From contig CAVQVS010000013.1 in NCBI GenBank assembly GCA_963717215.1, forward strand, positions 62,001 to 126,000: a stretch of 64,000 bases of DNA, in the 5' to 3' direction. The DNA is from Roseiarcus sp963717215. Lineage in GTDB: Bacteria; Pseudomonadota; Alphaproteobacteria; Rhizobiales; Beijerinckiaceae. The notes beneath the pieces are model-generated. The model did no database searches and was not told where the DNA came from. It saw nothing but the letters and a program-made list of their open reading frames with translations. The position numbers and the translations under genes are program-made. Every line of letters begins with the position of its first letter. The first letter of the stretch is position 1. This document shows positions 9,405 to 17,727 of this stretch, piece by piece.

Positions 9405-9580
9405 ACGCGGTACAATGGGGCGGCCATCGGCTCAATTCGCTCGCGAAAAGCGCACCCGCTTTGCCCCTTTTGGCGTGACATCTCACAGTCATATAGGGCC
9501 GTCATCATGCGCGCCGCCGGTTGATTCCGTTCTCGCGGACGGAAACCTGCGCCCGTCATCTCCTTTCGGACCATCCCCCA

Positions 9581-11621
9581 ATGAAGAACCTTCTCATTCA
9601 GACCAGCGCGGTTGCCGCCTTCGCGCTCTTTACCAAATCAGGCGCGTCCGCGGCGAACTTCAACATCACCGCCCCATCGACCAATGCGCAGACCCTGGGC
9701 TCCAGCGCCGGGCAGACCGGTACGATCACCGCGACCGGATCGCTGACTGTCAGCGGAAGCACGAACGCGGTCACCATCACCGGTAATAACGCGACCCTCA
9801 CCAACCTTGGCACCCTCGAACAAACCGGCACGGGCCGGGCGATCCGCGACAACACCGGCGTCGCCGGGCTGACGATCACCAATGGCAGCGCCGCCAATTC
9901 GAGCGCTTTGATCCAGTCGGCGGATGGCGACGTGATCCAGATGAACAAGTCGCCCGCCAGCGTCACCTTGAACAATTATGGCGTGATGACGTCCTTGAAC
10001 GCATCGGCTGGCGGCTCACAGGTCGTGGACTTCAACGCCATCCTCTCGGGCGCCAACACGGTCAACAATTTCGCCGGCGCCCTTATGCAGGCGAGCGAAG
10101 CGGACGCGGTCAGGCCCGGCGTCAACGGCGTCGTCTATCAACGCTGGCACGATCAAATCGACGACAACCACCGGCAGCAGCAGCGACGGAATCGACGCAC
10201 AGAAGAACAGCGGCGTGCAGATCACCAACGACACCGGCGGCTTGATCGAAGGCGGTCGGCACGGCGTCACTGGCGGGGCGGTCGACGCCACGGTGAGCTT
10301 CACGATGAGCGTGACGAACAATACGGCAGCGACGATTCGGGGCGACAACGGCTCCGGCATCAACATCGACGGCTTCAACGCCAACGAAGTCGTCACAGTC
10401 GTCAACCACGGTACGATCACCGGCAACGGCCACGACATCGGCGACGGCGCCGACCATGATGGCGATGGAGTCGACGTCGACGGGCTCGTCCACCTCACCA
10501 ACACCGGCACAATCCGCTCGATCAACGCCTTTAGCCAGCCGGCCGACGGACCGGCCTTCAGCGAGGGCGTCACGGTGGGCGGCGGCACGATTGTCAATTC
10601 GGGCACGATTGAGGGATCGGTGGCGACGGGCAACACCAACGCCGTCGGACGGGGCATCACGCTGAGTGGCAACGACCGCCCCGGTGGCGGCCGCGATCCG
10701 ATCTATGGCGATGCGACCGTCACCAATCAGGCTGGCGGCCTGATCCAGGGCGACAGTGATTCCGGCATCGCGGTGGTCGGGGCCAATGCGTCAGGTCACA
10801 AGGTGACGATCGACAACCAGGCCGGCGCGACGATCAAAGGCGGCGGCGCGACCGCCGCCGCGATCGACGCCAGCAACAGCTTCGACCCCGTCACGATAAC
10901 CAATGCCGGCACGATCGACGGCTCGAGCAGCGGCAAGGCGCTCATCCTCAGCCAGAACGCCAACAACAAGGTCACGATCTCCGGCGGCGCGGCGTCCGTC
11001 CTTGGCGATATGGACGGCGGGGCGGGCGGCGTGAACACGCTAACTTTCGACATAGGCCAAGGCAACAGCTTCAGCTACGCCGGCGCCGTATCGAATTTCG
11101 CCACGACCGAAGTCATGAGCGGGAGGACGAACCTTTCCGGTTCCATCGCTGGAGCCGTGACCGTGGACGCCGGCGCGCAATTGTCGCCAGGCGCGGGTGG
11201 AGTGGGCGCGCTGACGGTTGGGAACACGACGCTTAGCACGGGCAGCGGCCTCGTCATCGATCTCGATCCTGTGGGCGGCGAGAATGACGTCCTGAACGTG
11301 AAGGGTACGGTTGCCCTGAGCGGCGCCGACCTCGTCCTCGATCTTTTGTCCGCGCCGACGAGGGGCGAGAGCTTCGACATCCTGACCAACGACGGTACGG
11401 ACCCGATTTCCGGCGAGTTCAGGGACGGATCTCAGGTGACAGGGATGTTCGACGGGCAGGCTTACAGCTTCCACATCGACTACGCCTTCAACGCAGATGG
11501 CGGCGCGGTCGGCAATGACATCCGTCTGACGGCGGTTCCCGAACCGGCGACGTGGCTGCTGATGAGCCTCGGCGGCTTGATCGTGCTGGGCGCGCGGCCC
11601 CTTCGGCGGGCGATGGCCTGA
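9581..11621 (+). CDS. Large PEP-CTERM protein with repeated NAGTI-type passenger (apparent frameshift)
   Basis: Exported surface or matrix protein of about 680 residues. It has an N-terminal signal peptide (MKNLLIQTSAVAAFALF) and a long Asn/Gly/Thr-rich body with recurring 'V-N-x-GTI-x-G' units, as in beta-helical adhesins. A C-terminal sorting tag starts VPEPATWLLMSLGG, followed by a hydrophobic helix and a basic end (RPLRRAMA). The tag fits the exosortase/PEP-CTERM system, in which the tail is cut after delivery to the membrane. No autotransporter barrel is present. The frame changes at about 10139: removing one T restores GVVINAGTIKS. No exosortase gene is in the window. Confidence 0.75.
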
Positions 11622-11707
11622 CGGCTCGCGCCGGGGCGCTTAGTTTGGGTAGAGTCGGCTGCTTCTCGGCGGGGAATGCGCCTGGACCGCGCGATAGCCG
11701 ATGCTGT

Positions 11708-11733
11708 GGGCGGAGGATCGAGCCTCCGCCCTT
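11708..11733. terminator. Hairpin between convergent genes
   Basis: A perfect 9-bp stem, GGGCGGAGG / CCTCCGCCC, with a 6-base loop lies between the PEP-CTERM gene and the leftward hypothetical gene. The T run is only two bases, so termination strength is uncertain. Confidence 0.5.
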
Positions 11734-11742
11734 CAGCCGAAT

Positions 11743-12234
11743 TCACCCAGCGGCCAACGCCAATGCTGCGGCCCTTTCGGGGCGCGCGCGCTGGCCAGGC
11801 GACAAAGGTTTGGGACGAAACGGAACTCCGAAACCCGCCGGTGCCGGCGGCGGGTCGTCGTCATCATTGTCGTTGGAGCCATTCGGGGGGCCGACCCGCC
11901 TCAGCCACCTCGAAACCACGCTGCGCCCGCGGCCCCAAGGTGGAAGCTGCTTGAAATCCTCTCGGCCCACGGGCGCCAGTCCCTCGAGGCGAACCAGGGC
12001 TTGCCGAATTGCATCAACGTCAACGACCGCGCCACTATCGAGGCGCCGCAACGAGGGCGCGTTCTCAACCGCCCGTGCATCCGAAATCCATGACGCGAGG
12101 ATCGCCCGCTTTTCCGCGGCAGTCAGCTTTGGATCGCTCGTGACGTCGCTGGGATGGGTGTAGATCGCAGCCGCGTAAGCTTGCGTGGGCGACCCCGGCC
12201 GGCTTGATTGGAAAGAGCTAACGCTTTTGTTCAT
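11743..12234 (-). CDS. Conserved hypothetical protein downstream of hsp20
   Basis: Protein of 163 residues without a known domain. The middle part (DPKLTAAEKRAILASWISDA, then ENAPSLRRLDSGAVVDVDAI) looks like a conserved small Rhizobiales protein I have seen near heat-shock genes; its function is not known. The C-terminus is low-complexity with an acidic NDNDDDDPPP run. ATG 12234 is chosen because GGAG lies about 7 bases upstream; the longer frame to 12306 overlaps the end of hsp20. It is transcribed in the same direction as hsp20, about 70 bases downstream. Confidence 0.65.
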   Translation of the reverse strand: MNKSVSSFQSSRPGSPTQAYAAAIYTHPSDVTSDPKLTAAEKRAILASWISDARAVENAPSLRRLDSGAVVDVDAIRQALVRLEGLAPVGREDFKQLPPWGRGRSVVSRWLRRVGPPNGSNDNDDDDPPPAPAGFGVPFRPKPLSPGQRARPERAAALALAAG

Positions 12235-12254
12235 CTCCATTCTCCGCAATCGGG

Positions 12255-12278
12255 GCCTCCCGGTCAGGACCGGGAGGC
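12255..12278. terminator. GC-rich hairpin between hsp20 and the hypothetical gene
   Basis: An 11-bp inverted repeat, GCCTCCCGGTC / GACCGGGAGGC, with almost no loop. Its position after the hsp20 stop suggests partial termination or mRNA 3'-end stabilisation, so that hsp20 is expressed more than the next gene. Confidence 0.5.
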
Positions 12279-12302
12279 GGACCGCAGTCTTCTTTTCGCA
12301 GA

Positions 12303-12770
12303 TCACGCAACCTTCTTCGCGCTGATGTCGATCTGCTTTGGCTGATTGTCCTGCTTTGCAGCCTTTGTCTCGGCGCCGGCGCCGATCTCAATGCGCCGCG
12401 GCTTCAGCTGCTCCGGCACGTCGCGCACGAGTTCGATCGTGAGCAGACCGTGCTCCACATTGGCGCCTACCACCTTCACATGGTCAGCGAGATTGAAGCT
12501 CTGCTTGAAGCTCAACGGGATGCCCTGGTGGAGCAGCTCCGGCTGCTCGCCCTTCTGGCCCGTCACCAGGAGCGTCCCGCCGTGCTGGACCAGTTCGATC
12601 TCATTCGGGGCGAAACCGGCGACCGTCATGGTGATTCGGTAATGGTCTTCGTTCTTTTTTTCGATGTTGTAAGGCGGCCAGTCGGACCGAATGCTCTTGT
12701 CCAGTAGGTCAAAGAGCCGGTCGAAGCCGATCGTTGAGCGATAGTAGGGAGTAAAGTCGAAAGTTTGCAT
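12303..12770 (-). CDS. Small heat-shock protein, Hsp20/IbpA family
   Basis: ATP-independent holdase chaperone of 155 residues. The N-terminus (YYRSTIGFDRLFDLLD) is the typical class A start. The alpha-crystallin domain runs from about residue 35 to 125 and includes YRITMTVAGF and the beta-strand motif GLLTIELVRDVPE. The C-terminal tail is charged and contains IEIG rather than a clear IxI anchor. ATG 12770 follows GGAGGA; the longer frame upstream is the thermometer leader. Expression is likely heat-induced at both transcription and translation, from the sigma32-like box and the ROSE-type leader. Confidence 0.92.
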   Translation of the reverse strand: MQTFDFTPYYRSTIGFDRLFDLLDKSIRSDWPPYNIEKKNEDHYRITMTVAGFAPNEIELVQHGGTLLVTGQKGEQPELLHQGIPLSFKQSFNLADHVKVVGANVEHGLLTIELVRDVPEQLKPRRIEIGAGAETKAAKQDNQPKQIDISAKKVA

Positions 12771-12772
12771 AG

Positions 12773-12846
12773 CCACATCCTCCGTGAAGCAACATGGGTA
12801 TGAGCCGGCGCCGCCGGCGCTCTCGTCGAGCCCTAGGGCCTCGACG
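12773..12846 (-). promoter_or_regulatory. ROSE-type RNA thermometer in the hsp20 leader
   Basis: The 5' leader folds into three consecutive hairpins: 12824-12846 (stem CGTCGAG/CTCGACG), 12802-12822 (GC-rich), and 12773-12797. In the last, transcript UUGCU pairs with the AGGAU of the ribosome-binding site, leaving one bulged G. That anti-Shine-Dalgarno arrangement with U(U/C)GCU is the hallmark of ROSE elements known upstream of small heat-shock genes in rhizobia. Melting at high temperature would free GGAGGA for translation. Confidence 0.75.
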
Positions 12847-12853
12847 CCCGGCG

Positions 12854-12881
12854 ATTTGGGTTGCGAAAAAGAGGCTTCAAG
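12854..12881 (-). promoter_or_regulatory. Sigma32 (RpoH)-like promoter of hsp20
   Basis: Read on the minus strand, CTTGAA (12881-12876) is followed after 15 bases by CCCAAAT (12860-12854). This resembles the heat-shock -35/-10 pair. Transcription from here would start just before the first thermometer hairpin. Confidence 0.5.
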
Positions 12882-13044
12882 AGGGCTGTAGAAAATTTTT
12901 TTCTCGAGCGAACTCGTGGAGTTAGTTTCGCTGGGGAGGCGGAAATTCCAGGCCACTCAGCGGCTCCCCTTTCGAGAGCCCTAGTCCAACAGCAACCCGT
13001 CCCAACTTGGTCGCGGCCCGTTCGCGGCCGCATTCTCGTGCCGC

Positions 13045-14673
13045 TCACACCAGCCGGCTTTGCGCCTTGGCCGCGGCGATGAAGCTTGCAAATAGCGGAT
13101 GGGGCTCGAACGGTTTCGATTTGAGCTCCGGATGGAATTGCACGCCTATGAACCAGGGATGATCGGCAAATTCGATCGTCTCGGGCAAAAGGCCGTCCGG
13201 CGACATGCCGGCGAACACAAGACCCTTCTCTTCGAGGCGCGCGCGATAGGCGGTGTTGACCTCGTAGCGGTGGCGGTGGCGCTCGGAAATCTCGGTCTCG
13301 CCATAAATGGCGGCGATGCGCGAGCCCGGTTTCAGGTCGGCGCGGTAAGCGCCGAGCCTCATCGTGCCGCCGAGATCGCCAGCCGCCTGGCGCTTCTCCA
13401 GCTCGTTGCCGCGCAGCCATTCGGTCATGAGGCCGACGACCGGCTCGGGCGTGGGGCCGAATTCGGTCGAGTTGGCCTCAGTCAGTCCGGCGAGCGAACG
13501 CGTGGCCTCGATGACCGCCATCTGCATACCAAAGCAGATGCCGAAATAGGGCACCTTGCGCTCGCGCGCGAACCGCGCCGCCAGTATCTTGCCCTCGGCG
13601 CCGCGCGAGCCGAAGCCGCCAGGCACGAGGATGCCGTGCACCCCTTCGAGCCGCGGCGCAGGGTCGGCGCTTTCGAAGATCTCGCTTTCGATCCAGTCGA
13701 GCTTGACCCGCACATGATTGGCCATGCCGCCGTGATTGAGCGCCTCGATCAGCGACTTGTAGGCGTCCTTGAGGCCCGTGTACTTGCCGACCACCGCGAT
13801 CGACACCTCGCCTTCGGGATTGTGATAGGCTTTCGACACGCCGTCCCAGCGTCCCATATTGGGCTTGGGCGCGGGCTCGATGCCGAAGGCGGCGAGCACT
13901 TCGCGATCGAGGCCGGCGGCGTGATAGAGCGCTGGCACGTCGTAGATCGACCGCGCGTCGCGCGCCTCGATCACCGCGCTCTCGCGCACGTTGCAGAAGA
14001 GGCCGAGCTTGCGCCGTTCATCGCGCGGGATCTCGCGATCGCAGCGGCAGAGCAGAATGTGCGGCTGCACGCCAATCGAGCGCAATTCCTTGACCGAGTG
14101 CTGGGTCGGCTTGGTCTTGAGCTCGCCCGCCGTCGGGATGAAGGGGAGCAGCGTCAGATGGATGAAGACGACATGGCCGCGCGGCAGGTCGTTGCCGAGC
14201 TGGCGGATCGCCTCGAAGAAAGGCAGCCCCTCGATATCGCCGACGGTCCCGCCAATTTCCACCAGCACGAAGTCGACGCCCTCGTTGCCCTCGAGAATGA
14301 AGTCCTTGATCGCGTTCGTAACGTGGGGAATCACCTGCACGGTCGCGCCGAGATAGTCGCCGCGTCGCTCCTTGGCGATCAGCTCCTGGTAGATGCGCCC
14401 GGTTGTGATGTTGTCTTGGCGATTGGCGCTGCGCCCGGTAAAGCGCTCGTAATGGCCAAGGTCGAGATCCGTCTCGGCGCCGTCGTCGGTGACGAACACT
14501 TCCCCATGCTGGGTCGGGCTCATCGTGCCGGGGTCGACGTTGAGATAGGGATCGAGCTTGCGCAGGCGGACGGTGTAGCCGCGCGCCTGAAGAAGCGCGC
14601 CCAAAGCCGCTGAAGCCAAACCCTTGCCAAGCGAGGAGACCACGCCGCCGGTGATGAAGATATACCGCGCCAT
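13045..14673 (-). CDS. pyrG: CTP synthase
   Basis: Makes CTP from UTP, ATP and glutamine in the last step of de novo pyrimidine synthesis. The protein has 542 residues, the usual length. The N-terminal synthetase domain begins ARYIFITGGVVSSLGKG with its P-loop. The C-terminal glutamine amidotransferase domain has the nucleophile in YFGICFGMQMA (about residue 380) and the His-Glu pair in GVQFHPELKSKPFEPH. The gene is intact and is followed by no obvious partner; alphaproteobacteria often have eno nearby, which is not seen here. Confidence 0.97.
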   Translation of the reverse strand: MARYIFITGGVVSSLGKGLASAALGALLQARGYTVRLRKLDPYLNVDPGTMSPTQHGEVFVTDDGAETDLDLGHYERFTGRSANRQDNITTGRIYQELIAKERRGDYLGATVQVIPHVTNAIKDFILEGNEGVDFVLVEIGGTVGDIEGLPFFEAIRQLGNDLPRGHVVFIHLTLLPFIPTAGELKTKPTQHSVKELRSIGVQPHILLCRCDREIPRDERRKLGLFCNVRESAVIEARDARSIYDVPALYHAAGLDREVLAAFGIEPAPKPNMGRWDGVSKAYHNPEGEVSIAVVGKYTGLKDAYKSLIEALNHGGMANHVRVKLDWIESEIFESADPAPRLEGVHGILVPGGFGSRGAEGKILAARFARERKVPYFGICFGMQMAVIEATRSLAGLTEANSTEFGPTPEPVVGLMTEWLRGNELEKRQAAGDLGGTMRLGAYRADLKPGSRIAAIYGETEISERHRHRYEVNTAYRARLEEKGLVFAGMSPDGLLPETIEFADHPWFIGVQFHPELKSKPFEPHPLFASFIAAAKAQSRLV

Positions 14674-14803
14674 GGGACTTTGCTCCTAACCGATCCCAAA
14701 CGATTCTGCGAGGAGTAAATTTGGCGAGACTGAAAGGCGTCCGGCCGCGTCCGCGAGCTTGACGCAGATGGCGGATTTCTAAGAGAATCCGCTGTCATTT
14801 GAG

Positions 14804-15742
14804 ATGAGAGCGAGAATGCCGGAAAGCGAATTCGACTTTCGCGCCGAGGACGGGCAGATGCTTCTTGCGCGGCGTTGGCTGCCTGAAGGTCCTGCGCGCG
14901 CGGTTCTGCAGATCGCCCATGGCCTCGCCGAGCACAGCGCCCGCTACGCCCGTCTCGCCGCCGCCCTCAATTCCGCGGGCTACGCGGTTTACGCCAACGA
15001 TCATCGCGGTCACGGGCCCAGGGCGGGCGCCGCCGACCTTGGCCACTTCGCCGATGAAGGGGGATGGGACAAGGTCGTCGGCGACCTCTGGACCTTCAGC
15101 CGGCTGATCGCGGCCGAGCAACCAGGGACGCCGATCATCTTCCTCGGCCATTCGCTGGGCTCGTTCCTCGGGCGCGGGTTCATCGCCAAGCATTCAGACG
15201 CGCTGGCCGGCGTTGCGCTTTCCGGATCGAACGGCAGGCCGCCGATGATCGCGGCGCTGGGGCGGCTGATCGCCCGCGAGGAGCGCGTGCGGCTCGGGAA
15301 GCGGGGCAAAAGCGACCTTATCTTTCAACTCTGGTTCGGCGAATTTAACAAGCCGTTCAGGCCTGCGCGCACCGCCTCCGACTGGCTCTCGCGCGACGAC
15401 AAGGAGGTCGACGCGTTTGTCGCCGATCCGCTCTGCGGCTTTCCGTTCACGACCCAGCTTGCGATCGACGTGCTCGACGCGCTGCCCCATGTCACGAGCC
15501 GAAAAAGCCTTGCGGCGATTCGCAAAGACATGCCCATCTACGTCTTTTCCGGCGAGCGCGACCCCGTCGGCGCCAACATCCAGGGCCTGATCCAAGATCT
15601 GAAGGCGACAGGCTTCACCCAGCTCACGGCCCGGATCTATCCGGGCGCTCGCCATGAGGCGCTGAACGAAATCAACCGGGATGAGGTGACGCGCGATTTC
15701 ATCGCCTGGCTCGACGGGATCGAGCCCAATCAACGCAAGTAG
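14804..15742 (+). CDS. Alpha/beta hydrolase, lysophospholipase/monoacylglycerol lipase-like
   Basis: Serine hydrolase of 312 residues (Hydrolase_4 family). The nucleophile elbow is GHSLGSF (about residue 110). The acid is probably the Asp in FSGERDPVGAN and the histidine that in GARHEALNE near the end. HGLAEHSARY and NDHRGHGPRAG are the typical oxyanion and loop motifs of PldB/MGL-type enzymes. No signal peptide, so cytoplasmic or membrane-associated action on lipid esters is likely. A second in-frame ATG at 14816 has a slightly better ribosome site and may be the true start. Confidence 0.85.
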   Translation: MRARMPESEFDFRAEDGQMLLARRWLPEGPARAVLQIAHGLAEHSARYARLAAALNSAGYAVYANDHRGHGPRAGAADLGHFADEGGWDKVVGDLWTFSRLIAAEQPGTPIIFLGHSLGSFLGRGFIAKHSDALAGVALSGSNGRPPMIAALGRLIAREERVRLGKRGKSDLIFQLWFGEFNKPFRPARTASDWLSRDDKEVDAFVADPLCGFPFTTQLAIDVLDALPHVTSRKSLAAIRKDMPIYVFSGERDPVGANIQGLIQDLKATGFTQLTARIYPGARHEALNEINRDEVTRDFIAWLDGIEPNQRK

Positions 15743-15772
15743 ATCCCAGTAAGCTAACAAACCCCAGTAAAT

Positions 15773-16516
15773 TCACTGGCGTTTATTAAAATTACCTTTC
15801 TGAGCCCAAATGATAGATTCAAACCCGTAATATTCCCAAGTCCCTTGCATACGACCCAGGCATTTGGATACGGGCTCTGACACAAGACCGAGCGTCCAAA
15901 AGAGCCGCGGCTGGTATCGCTTAGCACTATAGAGGATTGAAAATCCTCTTCGAGAGAGAAAATCGACCACCGCGCCAAAATCTGGTGGGACCGATTTGTG
16001 TGTTGGATCGTCGTAGTAATTCAAACATCCTTCCCGACTGGGGAAAGTCACGCTCATTTCGCTTGGGAACGATATGTAGAGGCGACCGCCGTCCTTGACC
16101 ACCTTCGTCATCGCATCAAGTGTCTCATCCCGATTATCACAATGTTCGAGGTTGTGAGACGAAATGACCGCGTCGAATTTCTTCCCGAAAGCCAGCACGC
16201 TGTCCGGAAAGCGATGACGATCGGCAATTACATAGTGATCCGCAAGGTTCGGCTTGGTTTGTCTGTAATCGTCTACATCAATGCCGGTGTACGTGCAGTC
16301 CGGGAAAAGCGATTTGACTAGATAGGGTGAGTTGGAACCGCAGCCGACGTCCAGGATTTCAGACTTCGGAGGCAATCTGCTCAGGAAGTCAATTTTCCGA
16401 TGCCGTCGAAATAATGAGGCGAGACGCGGCTTGACACGCAGTCCAAGAGGAGTAGATCGCTGCTGTGGTTGCTCGAACTGGGGCTCGATTATTGCGAGAC
16501 AGTGAGGCTCAGTCAT
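15773..16516 (-). CDS. Class I SAM-dependent methyltransferase
   Basis: Protein of 247 residues with the SAM-binding motif I ILDVGCGSNSPYL (about residue 53), the acidic end of strand 2 in YTGIDVDDY, and motif IV VISSHNLEHCDNRDE. This is the Methyltransf_11/23 type often found in polysaccharide or lipid-glycan clusters. Base composition is clearly more AT-rich than neighbouring genes, and rare-looking codons such as ATA and AAA are frequent, suggesting acquisition by transfer. It converges with the hydrolase gene; no sugar-modifying genes remain next to it apart from a possible glycosyltransferase start at 16671. Substrate unknown. Confidence 0.8.
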   Translation of the reverse strand: MTEPHCLAIIEPQFEQPQQRSTPLGLRVKPRLASLFRRHRKIDFLSRLPPKSEILDVGCGSNSPYLVKSLFPDCTYTGIDVDDYRQTKPNLADHYVIADRHRFPDSVLAFGKKFDAVISSHNLEHCDNRDETLDAMTKVVKDGGRLYISFPSEMSVTFPSREGCLNYYDDPTHKSVPPDFGAVVDFLSRRGFSILYSAKRYQPRLFWTLGLVSEPVSKCLGRMQGTWEYYGFESIIWAQKGNFNKRQ

Positions 16517-16670
16517 TGTGAGCCCCTTGTTTAGGAAACACCATGTGACCCCGCAGCGTCTTGGACCTCAATACTGGCTAGACTAACTTATATTCAATGG
16601 CGTCTATCACAGCTGCCGCAAACGCTTGCGCTAACCATAAAGTCCCTAGTCTCCCGATCGCTAAATTGTT

Positions 16671-16730
16671 ATGAACGACCCTTGCGTGAGTGTTGTTATG
16701 AATAGACAACAGATGAATACCGTAATTTAA
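16671..16730 (+). pseudogene. Possible start fragment of a family 2 glycosyltransferase
   Basis: A 19-codon frame, MNDPCVSVVMNRQQMNTVI, begins like GT2 enzymes (xPxVSVVMPVYN) and then degenerates to a stop. The resemblance covers only ten residues. The rest of the AT-rich interval 16517-16982 holds nothing that I recognise. Confidence 0.25.
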
Positions 16731-16982
16731 CATTCGCGTGACCATGATGGAGTCGCGTGCGGTAACAAATCGTGTTTGGTCGGCAAAGTCCAGTAGCTTT
16801 TTTGGGGAACCTCCGCGACCTTTGGAGACATTCGGCTTTTCACAGGCCGGGCCCGAGCGACCGCAAGTCCTAGACGGCGCTGGGGTTACAATCGACGCCC
16901 CCTATCGCGGCGGCCGCCGTCAACGAAATATTGAGGAGCCCTCCCGAGGCCAATCGGCCCCGAAGACGTGATAACGAACTCG

Positions 16983-17552
16983 TCATTGCCCGCAGTCGAC
17001 GCTTCCGCACGGCTCTCCGCTCGGAGAACGGTCGATGAAATTCTGGCTCGAGTTCAGCAACTTTATATTGTTCAGCGTGGTCTGGTTGTTGGGGTCGAGC
17101 CTCAGGGCCTGATGAAATTTCGCCCGCGCAGCTTTGAGGTCGCCACGCAGCATATACGAATAGCCCTCGTTATTGAGAAGCCGCGGGGTTTCACCCTCGA
17201 GTTTGGCGGCCGCCCCGTAGGCGTGGTCGGCGAGATCGAACCGACCCAGCCGATCATAGCTCGCCGCCAATCCAATCCACGCCATCACGTCATTTGGCGA
17301 TTTTTCGACCGCGTCTTGAAAGTATTGCTGCGCCAGGCCGAAATTGCCGTCGTAGAACCGCTGGGTGCCGAGCCTCACCGGTTGATCGGACGGGTAGTAC
17401 TTCACGTCGCCCGGATTTTGTCCGGTGACCGGATTGGGGACGGGCGAGGGCGTCAGCGCCTGGTTGCATCCAGTCGCAAACAACGCCAACGCGATTACGA
17501 AAATCAACCGCGCCACGGTCTCAACGCCGACGCGGAAAACTGCACTCTTCAC
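16983..17552 (-). CDS. tadD: Tad pilus TPR lipoprotein
   Basis: Outer-membrane-directed lipoprotein of 189 residues with a lipobox LALFATGC (Cys about residue 29). Tetratricopeptide repeats follow at about residues 60-165 (for example YDGNFGLAQQYFQDAVEKSP and the LLNNEGYSYMLRGDLKAA unit). TadD proteins help assemble the secretin and the Tad machinery. It is the last gene of the leftward tad run, 175 bases after tadC. Confidence 0.8.
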   Translation of the reverse strand: MKSAVFRVGVETVARLIFVIALALFATGCNQALTPSPVPNPVTGQNPGDVKYYPSDQPVRLGTQRFYDGNFGLAQQYFQDAVEKSPNDVMAWIGLAASYDRLGRFDLADHAYGAAAKLEGETPRLLNNEGYSYMLRGDLKAARAKFHQALRLDPNNQTTLNNIKLLNSSQNFIDRSPSGEPCGSVDCGQ

Positions 17553-17727
17553 CCTTCGGAACCTGGCGATGCGTTTATCCCCGACTTCCGCCCGTTAAGC
17601 CGTGGCGGCTTGGTTTGGCGGAAATCCATAGCCCGGCGACAAGGATGGGCCAAATGCGCCAGTAGCGAGGCGAGTGGAAAGGTTCATGCATGCGGCCGGC
17701 CCGCAGGGATCGCGTGAACCCGCAGTT

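Noticed and set aside
12833..13420. Minus-strand open frame of 195 codons between hsp20 and pyrG.
   Set aside because: Most of it overlaps the end of pyrG in another frame and the rest is the hsp20 promoter region; Arg-rich translation without homology.
13099..14613. Long plus-strand open frame of 504 codons.
   Set aside because: It is the antisense shadow of pyrG, with no family resemblance and His/Glu/Arg-rich low-complexity translation.
16738..16971. Plus-strand open frame of 77 codons.
   Set aside because: No ribosome site, no recognisable domain, and composition like the surrounding non-coding AT-rich gap.
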